NCBI GenBank assembly: GCA_963989385.1
Contig: OZ022513.1
Coordinates: 20,959,928-21,023,927, forward strand
From: Ctena decussata
Lineage: Eukaryota; Mollusca; Bivalvia; Lucinida; Lucinidae
DNA length: 64,000 bases
Direction: 5' to 3'
The notes under the pieces are model-generated. The model ran no database searches and was not told the DNA's origin. It saw only the letters and a list, made by a program, of their open reading frames with translations. Positions 11,531-21,473 of the stretch are shown in pieces. A program made the translations under genes and the position numbers. Position 1 is the first letter of the stretch; the number at the start of each line of letters is the position of its first letter.

Positions 11531-13235
11531 AATAAAATGTCTACGGCCTAAATAAAATACCCCGATACACTGTATGTGAAATCTGGAGCGTAAACTGACA
11601 TTGCCTTTAGGAGTATTGTAGTTGTTGTGGGTTAGCATCTTCCCTAAATAGCTTATATATTTTCAAAAAACACTTCAGACTCCCTGGAGTGTTTGTAATG
11701 ATCAACAGCAGGTACCACTGTTCCCAGCTTGAGTAAGCTTCAGTCTTTCATATAATAAGATTATATTTAATTTCACATACTTATTTTACTTTTTCTTTAA
11801 CCTGGCTTAGATACTGATACTTCCATATCAATACTAAGACAGCATAGAAATAGAATTTTAATTTTACACCCAAAATTTCTGTAACATAAACAACACAAGC
11901 TGACGATGCTGCTTTGTATTTTGTGTTAAGACTGTGCAAGAGATATAATACTTACTCAGTTATAAGACAAATTTTGTTAGCTTCAAATGATTTAATCAAA
12001 ATTATCTGGAAAAGGACAGTCCTTTTGATATAAAGGGATCAAAATTTTGTATGAGAATACTTTGAGTCTATTCACGAGAAATATTAAGAATACAGCTCCA
12101 TGCAGACGTGAGAATCTAAAGCTATATAAGCTATCAGCTTTCGTTCTGATCCTATTGCTTTGTGTAATTGTCTTATTTGTATGCTATTATGTGCATTTTT
12201 TGAAAATAAAATATGTTTAAACCAAAGCATAACTCCGTTTCTAAAGAAAGTGTCCGCGCTAAAGACTCAAAAGGGTGAAACAGAAAATCTATTGAGTAAA
12301 GCAATACTTTGGCGACATTTTACAGATTTCAAGGAAGCACTATTGACAAAATGCTTTATATAGTTTTTTCTTCTGTTTCTGCAAAAATCACAAGTTGTTG
12401 ATAACCATTAGAAGTGCTTCGGCATTTATGATACGTTACATTATTTGCCCATGTGTGAAATTTGTATGACCTAAATATATTGTTGGAATCAAGTACATAC
12501 ATAAATGATCTTTGAGGTTTCTGTCAAATAATCACATCTTATTTAAATTGTATCAATTTAATCTTTTATAAAAGCAAAATCACACACTATATACTAATAA
12601 ACATATTTTGTGTCTAATGTGCAGTTGAAAATCTAAACAGAAGTAAAAGAAGTAATTAAAACAATAGAAATAAATAATAGTTAATACAATACTTGTGTAT
12701 GCTATGATCAGAATCTATGATTTCTAAAATCTTTTTTATCATATCATTTTTGTAACGTAAACTAAATCAGATTTCTTCATCTGCATTTCATTTATGTGTG
12801 TGTTTTACTTATGCTATTGAAATATTGCATAACATGTGTAAATACCATTTTGTATTATATCATTATGACTACAGTTTGGGTAAAAGCGGTAAGCAATTTC
12901 TGTATCGTAAACTACATAATCATATGAAGTTAATTTTTATTTTATTGTAAAGGCTATGCTAAAACATATGATAACTTAGTTATAAGGATTAGAATTATCA
13001 ATTTCAAGTGTATAATTCCAAAGTTAATATGGCGAAGTCCTTGACTTTGTGCATTACGAACGAGTAAAATTATAGCGTGTATTTTTCTCCACTGCAGCCA
13101 TCTTGATTTTTTTGTTTGTTTTTGGTGGCCAACGTTATTTTTGTCAATCAAACGTCCTATGGAGCCTGCATACCAAATCTGGTGCTAGTATCACAAAGTG
13201 AACTATTTTGGTCATACCCCGCTATACTATGAGAA
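11531..13235. other. A+T-rich DNA without recognised features
   Basis: About 1.7 kb of very A+T-rich sequence with no repeat ends, no splice-flanked open frame and no RNA gene that I can support. Confidence 0.4.
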
Positions 13236-13300
13236 GCCCTGGTAGCTCAGTAGGTTAAGCGCTGGCCTGCTGATCTAGCGGTAAGGATTGGTTTCCAGTT
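13236..13300 (+). repeat. tRNA-derived SINE head
   Basis: The phrase 'tggtagctcagtaggttaag' is a good polymerase III A box in a tRNA-like context, followed by 'gatctagcggt'. The B box is decayed (ggtttccagtt). The same head occurs on the minus strand at 34838-34893, where the B box is intact (GGTTCGAACC). It is a SINE fragment, not a working tRNA gene. Confidence 0.65.
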
Positions 13301-13408
13301 AATTGTTGGTCATCTCAGTAATTCATGAACATTGTGCGTACAATTAAACAAGAAGCCACTGCGATAAAACGAAGATATTAAGATGATAGCCAGTATGGAA
13401 GAAAATGT

Positions 13409-13672
13409 ATGCTGAACGTTAACAGAACAAAAAAAATAAACAAAGAGTCAGAAATATTCAGAAATATGATTAAGTTGAGGCTAGGCAAAAAAGTCATAAA
13501 AAGATGGAACATTTGGCGTGCATGGATCACAACGAAGGAAGAAGGGATGACAAAATTTACGATGGGTTTATCTAAGAAATTACAAGATCTGACAACGAAA
13601 CTATCTTTATATGGTATACTTACTGTCACAAGCTCGAACCTCAAAACGAAGTGCAATGCGATTGTTCCATGA
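13409..13672 (+). other. Unrecognised open frame of 87 residues
   Basis: A lysine-rich open frame, rather tryptophan-rich in one stretch (RWNIWRAWITT). No splice signals frame it convincingly and no family is recognised. It may be chance or a decayed transposon fragment. Confidence 0.15.
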
Positions 13673-13915
13673 AACAGGATTGATTCTGATGCACTTTGCT
13701 CGAACTAAATATGGAAGGTTATTAAATTGGGTATCAACGTTGTCTGAGTTTCCTCGAAAAACCTGCAGGAAAAAAGGAAAAGTTTAAGTATATTGAAAAG
13801 GGATCGTAAAACTAAAAAGAAATAAACATATTCTAACAGATTGTAGAATGTAGATAAGCAGTTCTTAAGATATCGTCCTGTACTATATTCAAGAGTGTCC
13901 GGATCTACAATATAA

Positions 13916-14054
13916 CGATCAAACATAGTTTTTCATGCATTAGCATTTGTCAGGTCTAGAAGGATTTGTTGAAAACAGAGGCCGACGGCCGAAATTTTCA
14001 AAGGCCCCGGATGGACCTGGCAAATGTTAATGAAATGAAAAACCATATTTGATA
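13916..14054. mobile_element. Short TIR element (MITE-like)
   Basis: The left end 'gatcaaacatagtttttcat' and the right end 'atgaaaaaccatatttgata' are inverted repeats. The match continues inward for about 45 bp (cattagcatttgtcaggtc against gacctggcaaatgttaatg). The total is about 139 bp with a short G+C-rich centre. The target-site duplication is not clear. Confidence 0.65.
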
Positions 14055-14747
14055 GTAATTATTGCATAAATACAACCAGAATGCTAAAAGAATATTACGA
14101 AAAGGCTAGGCATTATTTTCCCGCCTCCTCCTCATTACCTTGCTGACTACAACACCCATTTTGCATTTCTAAAACTTTCCTCGTTTCCAGTCATAGTTAG
14201 CTTTGAAATTCGTGACATTTTGTCCATTTTTAGGAGCACAGTACATGTTAAAATCATTTGCACTGATTTTTTCACTCAATGTTATCTGTTCATCTATTTC
14301 TTACCTATTACAATGTCCGTATTTGTATAACTCTTGCCAACAAATCGTTCATTGATATTTGCAACTGCGAATTTGATTCTGTATTGATAGAGTATTGCCC
14401 TGAATCTGACATATGATGCATATGAAAAGCCTCAAAGCCGTGCCTTATCATTGCGTGGATTTCCTGGTTAATACGCGGCTTTACACCGGTTAATGCACGG
14501 CTGTTAAAAGCGTAGGCAATGCTCTTTATGCAACAATAGGAAGTGTTTTGATAAAATGGCAAACCTATATGCGATAGCCGATTTAAGTTTCGTAGAAGAA
14601 ATAGGACAACTCTAAGGTTAAAAAGACTGGCAGTAGAAAAAAAATAGATCAAAACTTGAATCTTTTAGAAGGCAATTTTAGGCGGATGTTAAAAGCAGCA
14701 CAATATGTATGTCAATAATTTTGTTGGTGATATTTAGGCTAATCCCT
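14055..14747. other. No feature recognised
   Basis: A+T-rich DNA. A 114-residue minus-strand open frame (14308-14652) lacks recognisable motifs. A small inverted repeat (cattgcgtgg against gcgtaggcaatg, 14450-14522) is present but unassigned. Confidence 0.3.
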
Positions 14748-15060
14748 AGTCAAAAGAAAGATACTCAAGGTATCCCACCTCTAAAAAAAAAGAGAAATGT
14801 TAGCGATGTTGCAGAATCAGAGTTGGAACCGGGAGACGAATTTAATGGTCAGTTTTCGGATGTGTTCAACAAAATCGAACACACCCAAGGCTCCGTCCCT
14901 AATCGCATCGGCTCCATTGATGGAGGACATTCATGCTTCCGCTGAAGGTGTAAGAACACCTCTTGAGGACTTGAACCGATCAAAAGCCTTAGGACCTGAT
15001 GAACTTCATCCTAAAGTCTTAAAAGAACTAGCATCTGAATCAGGCCCAATGTTTAGGGAC
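14748..15060 (+). pseudogene. LINE reverse-transcriptase fragment, frameshifted
   Basis: Two overlapping frames together read like the start of a non-LTR retrotransposon reverse-transcriptase domain. Frame one has GIPPLKKKRNVSDVAESE and FNGQFSDVFNKIE, the segment before the palm. Frame two continues with MEDIHASAEGV, LEDLNRSKALGPDELHPKV and LKELASE, which matches the conserved 'LnpsKApGPDgihprvLKela' block of CR1/Jockey-like elements. The change of frame lies near 14890-14920, so the copy is broken. The catalytic YADD block is absent because the similarity stops near 15060. The exact clade is uncertain. Confidence 0.75.
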
Positions 15061-15536
15061 CGACCATTAGATATTCTGGGGGAGGGGAGGGGGGCTGGTT
15101 TATTTATAAAAAAATCCCTATCTTTTGATATGCAAGAAAAAAATAACCTGGCTCATATGGGGGTTTAAAAAAATAATCTGGCCTCAAAAGTAAGTAAAAA
15201 AATAACCTGGCTTCACCCAAAATTTAAAAAAAAAAATATAGTCTGCAGATAATTCCATTTGAATTGAGTTTTATAATGTCTCTGGCGTAAGAAGGGCGCA
15301 GCCCCCAGAGACCCCATATTTATAGTAATCTTTTAATATTATCTACAATTGTTTTACATCAGCGGGCCTGCATGTGCAAATATTTACAAAGTTTAAAACA
15401 TCCTATGCAACATTCACATGCATGTATTATTAATATTCCACATTACTAAGTAAATGTTTCCACTAAAACTGAATTGCAAAAGAGTCACTAGCTTATGGGA
15501 GACAAAGCCATTATTGCAAAATGAACACACCAGTGG
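15061..15536. repeat. A-rich stretch with short repeated phrase
   Basis: The phrase 'aaaaaataacctggct' recurs with variation near 15140, 15170 and 15198, separated by 25-30 bp. The rest up to 15536 holds nothing recognisable. Confidence 0.4.
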
Positions 15537-15605
15537 CTGGGACAAAATCGAACCCGATTCCGCTAGAGCAGCAGACCAGCGCGTAACACTGAGCTACCGG
15601 GAGTC
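15537..15605 (-). repeat. tRNA-derived SINE head
   Basis: Read on the minus strand, 'cggtagctcagtgttacgcg' is an A-box region and 'tcgggttcgattttg' is a B box, at tRNA-like spacing. No proper acceptor stem is present, so it is a SINE or tRNA pseudogene. Confidence 0.6.
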
Positions 15606-16104
15606 CTCCGTTTATTGAAACATGTTGCTCGAAGATAAGACTTTCTGAAAGTCGTCTGATTCAAATGCAGGTACTGGGCCAGGTTAAAGCAAATCAACAA
15701 TCATGGAAAAAGAAAAAAGGGAATATGCTTTTAAACAGATTATATCTGGATCAGAATGAGTGTGTTGTTAAAGATCCGCATGGAACTGTGACAAAATTAC
15801 CATTAAATTCTCGAAGATACAGGTTAACATACAGAGTGATGGTGAATATAGGGCCATGAAAATAAGTATGCGTATATTACAACATTCGCGCACACAGAAT
15901 AATCAGATCAGCCATTGAAGTCTAGTGAGAGTATTCTCGGTTTGCATGATTAGTATGCGATTCCTGGACATTAAAAAAGCAAAAATAAAAACTCTGATCG
16001 TTCCAAAAACGTGTGACGGCTGATTTGAATATTTACAAAAATGAAATCGCCGGTCAGTCTACACAGATGTGACGACTACTTTGAATATGTACTGTTCAGG
16101 GAAG

Positions 16105-16680
16105 GAATAGAAGCCGGGACCCGGGACCAATATTTGGGACCAAAATTCGGGACCAATTTTCGTTGGCATTAAAATTGTACTAAACATACAAATAACGAGC
16201 TGAAAATTGGACCATAAGTAAATTATAGTCTTTTCTGAAAAATACATATATAGATTTTATAAACATTACGATACTTATTGAAATTTTAACAAAAATACAG
16301 GACCACGTCGAGCTCTTTCGACCCGGGACCAGTTTTTGCGGGATTGACGATGTCAAGCAAATCTCATTTTTTTCCTATAGAAACATTTAAGCCCCAATTT
16401 TTTTTACATTTCGTCATCTGTAAATATACCAAAGAAGACCAAAAAAATGTGAAATTAATCTGTAATTTTCGCGAAAATTTCGACCCGGGACCAAAATGGT
16501 CATTTGTTTATTGTGCGATGTTAACGATGTCAATGAATTTTCAATTTTCTTCTTCATTATCGTTTAAAATCTCGTTTTACTTTGTGTCATATCTGAAGAT
16601 GCCACAAAAGACGAAAGTGCAAAAAAAATCATAAAATGTATCCCTTATTTTAAGAGAAAACCTACCTGGGACCAAATGGT
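16105..16680 (+). repeat. Tandem repeat with CCCGGGACC motif
   Basis: The motif 'gacccgggacca' or close variants occurs near 16117, 16320, 16483 and 16664. Similar surrounding phrases ('gatgtcaa', 'atggtcatt') recur, giving a period of roughly 165-200 bp. It is non-coding as far as can be seen; the 96-residue open frame across it follows the repeat. Confidence 0.5.
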
Positions 16681-17160
16681 CATTTTCTGCGGTTTAGACA
16701 TTGTATTGGTACGTTGCCATAGAATCTGAACATTCCTCAAATTTAAAGCAGAAATTGATCAGCTTCTAAAATAAATGGGGTCAAATTAAGAAAACAAAGA
16801 GAAAAAGGACGTTGTATTTTAATTTAAAGCACTTAAAATCATTAACGAGACTGAAAACATGTTTGCACTAGTTTAATATTGGGCTTAACAAACATTGCAT
16901 ATAATTGGACATAATTAATTATTAACTAATTAGATTTAAATATGATATGAGCTCACATTAAAATGATGCGTTCTTGAAACAACAGACAATCAAGGTGTCT
17001 TTGATGTTGAAATTAACAAATCAGTAATATGCGAACAGTTCACGTTGACACTGTTGAGCTAATTTGTTTGTGAAACATGTTGTACATAAAATCTTCGACG
17101 CTCCAGCATCTCGCCACTAAGCTTTTCATGCTACTGTACATGAGACGCTACCCTCTGTAA

Positions 17161-17198
17161 ATGTCCGACTGTTTGATTCTTGGTCACAGCCTAGGAAG
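17161..17198 (+). CDS. Candidate first coding exon, SGNH-hydrolase-like gene
   Basis: An ATG directly after an in-frame stop (TAA at 17158-17160) opens twelve codons, MSDCLILGHSLG, plus two bases. The exon ends at AAG|GTAAGT, a textbook donor. The leftover AG joins the first base of the exon at 18817 to give Arg, so the phases agree across the intron. LILGHS resembles block I of SGNH/GDSL-type hydrolases, where the Ser after G-x is the nucleophile; proteins starting with a short leader and 'LGHSf' are common in molluscs as far as I recall. The rest of the domain (the G-x-N block and the Asp-His block) is not found in this window. This could be a host gene or the esterase-like part of a mobile element. 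The 5' UTR would lie upstream, but no promoter is recognised. Confidence 0.5.
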
Positions 17199-17771
17199 GT
17201 AAGTCATTTATTTATTTATTCAAAATTGATATCTTTATGTTTTTGTATTTATATTTGTTGATGTATATATATATTGCATCGTAAAATATTGATTTTGCGT
17301 CCCTATCGTTTTTTGTCCGAGATAATTAAGAACACATCCATATTTGTGTATGAACAACATAACGGGACATCTCCGTACAGAAATTATTCCGAATTATCTT
17401 GTAAAGAGTGAAAAGCCTCATGTTTACAGATTTGCTCATGATATGAAAACCATACTTTTTGATTTCGAGAGATCACAACACGTAGTTTCAAAACTTATAG
17501 CGGTCATTCTTAAATTGAATTATTATTATTATTATTATAATTTTTCCTTTTTTTTACTATAAGTGACTTAGTGCAGGTTGTGAAAACTATTTAATGCGTA
17601 TGTTGACGGCGAAATGCATCTGAATATCTTGTTTGAAATATGAGTCATGCCCGGGAAAATTAATTTGCAGCATATTGGCATCACTCATATTTCAGAAAAG
17701 ATTTCCAGATGCTGTTACAATGTAGCAGTAAACGAAGGTACAATATAGGGAAAGGATTTTGATACGTTAGA

Positions 17772-17882
17772 ATCGCTATTTACAGTCGACTGGTAATAGC
17801 CATTTCACGTCAAAAATTGCTATTACCAGTCGACTGGCAATAACCATTTTAACGTGAAAGCGCTACTTCCAGTCAGTTGAAA
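17772..17882. repeat. Compound-palindrome satellite, array 1
   Basis: Two kinds of dyad alternate: CAGTCGACTGG centres (17783-17793 and 17827-17837) and ACGT centres (17807-17810 and 17852-17855). The link is variants of 'aatagcnatttnacgt'. Each half unit is the inverse of the next, so the array can fold as many small hairpins. The full period is about 45-50 bp. It resumes at 18504. Confidence 0.75.
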
Positions 17883-18503
17883 TTTTTAGTATTAACCAAC
17901 ATTTTTTATTTCTAAATTAAAAGATTAAGATTAAGATTAAGATAAAGATCATACTTTAAGTTTATTCTGCATAGTAAGGAACAGTGGGTTAAGCACTAAC
18001 CTGCTAAGATAGCGGTCTGGGTTGAATCCTAATGGAAGTGGAGTTCTTTTCAATCGCTAACTTTCTTTATCAACATTCCATCTGCTCGACATGACTGAAA
18101 TGCTATCGACAAAACCGAACAAAAACGCAAGTAATTCATCTCTGTTATAACTGAAAAACTGTTTATAAATCATACCAAAATTAGACCCGGCCTCCATGAA
18201 AAGTGGTTAAAACGGGTTGCTTGTCATTACCAATGCTTTCGGATCGAGCCTTGTTCGGAGACAGATCTGCTCGCGGAAGGGTATGTAAGTTTCTACGAGA
18301 ACTCCCGAATTCCCCTAAATTTCCACACTAATAGCTCCGCTAAGCGGGGGAATATACATCTGTTAGGGTTTATAGTAGGAAAGAAAACGGCAGATTAAAA
18401 CAACGATTATTAGTAACTGACATCTTCATTATAAGGGCAACCATCGGATAATCATGACACCAAAAAGGGGTCATTATAAGCATCTCAGCCCACGCATCTG
18501 CAC

Positions 18504-18653
18504 AGCCAACTGGCAATAGCGACTTTACGTAAAAATCACTATTAACAGTCGACTGGCAATAGCGATTTATATGTAAAATAACTATTACCAGTCAACTGTC
18601 AATAGCGATTTTAACGTAAAATCGCTATTGACAGTCGACAGGCCATAGCCACT
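18504..18653. repeat. Compound-palindrome satellite, array 2
   Basis: The same alternating dyads as at 17772-17882, with more copies. CAGTCGACTGG, CAGTCAACTG and CAGTCGACAGG alternate with TTTACGTAAAA-type centres. The clearest segment is 'cgattttaacgtaaaatcg' near 18607, which is a near-perfect palindrome. Confidence 0.75.
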
Positions 18654-18816
18654 CCGAAAATATAGTCCCCACATATTTCATTGGGTCACATACAGCAAAC
18701 AGCAAAACATTTATCTCGAAAATACGAAAAAAGTTGAAACACTACGTTTGTATCCATAGCAAGGGAACTAACTTTTATATTGTAATCAAGTGTAACACAT
18801 GTAAATTTTGTTCCAG

Positions 18817-18925
18817 ATACTTGGCCAAGAACCTTCTGGATGATTCTATTGATGTCATCTACGAGTCTAGTGCTGACCTCCACAGACTACGCCAGCTGGT
18901 ACCAACAGATGTCAGCAAGTATAAG
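18817..18925 (+). CDS. Candidate internal exon, SGNH-hydrolase-like gene
   Basis: The exon is 109 nt with a pyrimidine-rich acceptor (TTTTGTTCCAG) and a donor AAG|GTTAG. One base completes the Arg codon left by the exon at 17161-17198, then 36 codons run without a stop and end in phase 0. The peptide starts YLAKNLLDDSIDVIYESS and ends with LRQLVPTDVSKYK. Its composition is normal for a protein, unlike the repeat frames around it. Position and content fit the region after block I of an SGNH-type fold, where an 'l...vp.di..yk' segment normally precedes the 'pD.vvl..G.ND' block. The following exon is not identified; it may lie beyond the mariner-type insertion or outside the window. Confidence 0.6.
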
Positions 18926-19558
18926 GTTAGAAATTTGCTTCATTATTTCTCATAGTATTCGTTCTTTAATGGTTGGCAACTCGTCTTTCCGTTAGTCCGT
19001 ATCTACATGTATTAAGATTTAGATAGCAAACATTTACAGAAACCTGCGTTGTAATGGCATAAAGATTTAAGATATAGTAACAAGAGAGATTGATTAATAT
19101 GATAACGGAAGCGAAAACTCAAGGGTACTTCTCTGTATGAAAGTGAACCCATAATTGCACTTAACATATAGTATATGATAAAAATTGGAGACATTTTTCA
19201 ATAGATCGCCATTAGATTGTGTTCTGTAGGTATCTGTTAGAATCACGATGAGGTCAAAGTGACATCGATTTGCACTTAACATACGATTAAAATTTCAAAT
19301 TGATTTAGTAATAAAGAAAAATTGTAAGCATTTATCCCTGTGGTATGACTTGAGCCAATAAAATGCGTTGTTAGTCAAAAAGGAAAAGTGTATTTGAAAT
19401 TCAAAAGTGGTTGGTATCATTGTAAACATAAAATGTAGTGCTTTCAGCATATGAATAGCATTTGTACCCAGCATGCCCCTAAACAAAGTTATGAGCCCAT
19501 TTGCATTACTTTTCGAACGCCACTCGTAAGTTCGCGTAATGAAAGGCGCTGATTAGCC
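18926..19558. other. No feature recognised
   Basis: A+T-rich sequence, presumably intronic if the exon at 18817 is real. Minus-strand open frames of 60-63 residues have no recognisable content. Confidence 0.35.
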
Positions 19559-19560
19559 TA

Positions 19561-20464
19561 CGAGGATCATCCAAAAAGTTCTGTCACTGGACTCATAACT
19601 TTGCTCACAGACGTGATAGCTTACCACGGTTTGCAACAATCAAAAGAGCAATCTTTTATCTTTACACTGATATCAGGTACATGGTGAAAACATGCCACCA
19701 GGTTTAGTTATAAGCTCAGATACAGACCTTATATTCGACACTGGCCTATTTTCATGATTTTTGTTTTTCTGCTGCCTTGCTTCATGCTGCATATCTCGCC
19801 AATTACATATCGCAGGATTCTGAAATTTTCAGGGTTGCTGTCTGTTGCATTTTATGGGATACTACATAAAAATCAGCGACTTCTGTCGATTATATGCGAT
19901 GCAAAATATTGATATATGAAATATGGTGAAATTCGCAGTCACGTGATTTTCAAGGACCCACTGTGCCTTCATTTTTGGGATCTTTCTGAAATTTTGATTG
20001 AGAACACATTGTCATGATCTACTGCAGTACAGATATGCTTCAGAATTTGAAATAGTATACGTTTATGAAGCTTTTGAACTTAGAACATGACCTGGTCGAT
20101 TTTTCTAAGGCGTTGTTTGCATAAAGTTGAGGTTACGAAATGCTGTAAACTCTTTAAAATGGACAGAATCTCTTGGAGATCTTTTCGTTGTCTTTATTAG
20201 CACCTGAGATATCGTAGGCACCGGGCAGCGATTATAGACACCCCTTCATTGCTTATTGCCGGAGTTGCATCTACAAATTTGCCAGTCGGGTGAGGGTACC
20301 CTTCTTTTGATGCAGATTGTGAATGTTAAGTCATTGATACAAAAATCAGTTTTTTACAGCTATGTGATAAAAAACAGGGTTTTTAAATGCTTTTTATTTT
20401 AGGTGAATCGCGCTTTTCGTTTTCGAGATATAAGCCAATGACAGAACTTTTTGGATGACCCTCG
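19561..20464. mobile_element. Mariner-type MITE, about 904 bp
   Basis: The left end CGAGGATCATCCAAAAAGTT and the right end (its complement is CGAGGGTCATCCAAAAAGTT) form inverted repeats of about 30 bp. Both are flanked by TA (19559-19560 and 20465-20466). The TACGAGGG...TCCAAAAAGTTCTG terminus is of the kind found on mariner-family elements. The interior has no transposase-like frame, so it is non-autonomous. Confidence 0.8.
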
Positions 20465-20516
20465 TATGCAGATACTCAGTAGGACACTTGCACCTTCGAA
20501 ACTTTCGCATTTTCAG

Positions 20517-21265
20517 TTCCGATGTCTGACGAGCCAGTTTTACAGTCTGTTGATCAGTCCGTTTTGCATTCTTCTTGATGAGCCTGTTGTGCAGTCTGAT
20601 GCAGTACCCGTTTTGCAGTCTGATGCAGTGTCGATATCTAATGGTTCTATCATAGCGCCGATGTCTGATGAGCCCGTTTTGCAGTCTGTTGATGAGCCCG
20701 TTTCGCAGCCCGACGCAGTACCGATGTCTGATGTTTCTCTCATAGCGCCCGTTTTGCAGAGAGGAGGTGGTAATGTTGATAGTGAGCGTTATGTTGTCGT
20801 ATTTTCAGAAAATCACATTGCCATCCCTTATCAAAAAGCTTTGGAAATTCTGCGTTCGTGTTTCTATGGTGACATTTCAACAGACCAGGCCCAGAGGTTA
20901 TAAAACTTGAGTACATTCTCAAACTCAAATAAAGCACACTGATTGGCTGCTTCCGAGCATGTGCTCGGAAGCAGCCAATCAGTGTGCTTAATTTTGAGTT
21001 TGAGATCATTCTCAAGTTTTATAACCTCGAACCCTGATCTCGATGAGTAGGCCTTTATCACCACCGGGTGGCCAAACCTTTCTCATAGATACACATAATT
21101 TCTCAAATAAGCTGGACCGAAGATGTGATAATTATCAGTGGAACCATGCTGGTACGAAGAAATACCCTATGAAAAATCCCGTCATTTTGAAACAACGCAT
21201 AAGATTAGGGTTCAAATCAACGGTGACTATAAAAGTTCAGCAGAGTTTGTACGTCATGAATATAT
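20517..21265 (+). pseudogene. Decayed coding region with peptide repeats and possible FLYWCH/WRKY-GCM-like motif
   Basis: A possible acceptor (CGCATTTTCAG) precedes a frame with repeated peptides: MSDEPVLQSVDEPV, VVQSDAVPVLQSDAV and PMSDVSLIAPVLQ. The first repeat unit (near 20522) is in another frame, so one single-base shift near 20575 is likely. The frame continues with ERYVVVFSENHIAIPYQKA and ends at a stop created by the hairpin at 20894-21028. After the hairpin a second frame carries GGQTFLIDTHNFSNKLDRRC, then CDNYQWNHAGTKKYP and MKNPVILKQ. That C-x-x-Y-x-W ... G-K-K-x-P ... NP pattern recalls FLYWCH/WRKY-GCM-type DNA-binding domains found in transposon-related proteins, but the match is from memory and weak. 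It could be a domesticated or dead transposon gene. Whether it belongs with the exons upstream is unknown. Confidence 0.5.
20894..21028. mobile_element. 135-bp near-perfect hairpin (MITE)
   Basis: GAGGTTATAAAACTTGAG at the left pairs with its complement at the right end. The arms continue through 'gcacactgattggctgcttc' to a two-base centre at 20960-20961. A GA may be duplicated at its edges. It interrupts the coding frame of 20517-21265 and supplies the stop codon of the upstream part. Confidence 0.85.
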
Positions 21266-21473
21266 GTTGGCTTCAAATAAGCTAGGGACATAATTTGAAG
21301 AACTTCGTAGAACTCGAGTACCAAATGGTACCTATCAAATTTTAAGACCATTGGCCTTTCTTTGCTACACTTTCTCTGGCAAATTTTCTGTTTACACGGA
21401 CAAATTTTGTTTGTCATATAAAATTGACTATACAAATTTGGCAATATATTTTCATTTACACGAGAAAATGTTT

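Larger units (their letters stand above)
17199..18816 (+). other. Putative intron carrying satellite and SINE
   Basis: This is the interval between the two phase-matched exons. It starts GTAAGT and ends TTGTTCCAG. It contains a (TTA)n tract at 17518-17537, the two compound-palindrome arrays (17772-17882 and 18504-18653) and a decayed tRNA-SINE head near 17985-18035 ('gcggtctgggttgaatccta'). Confidence 0.45.

Noticed and set aside
19561..20464. Mariner transposase gene
   Set aside because: Terminal repeats are clear but no frame with catalytic blocks lies between them.
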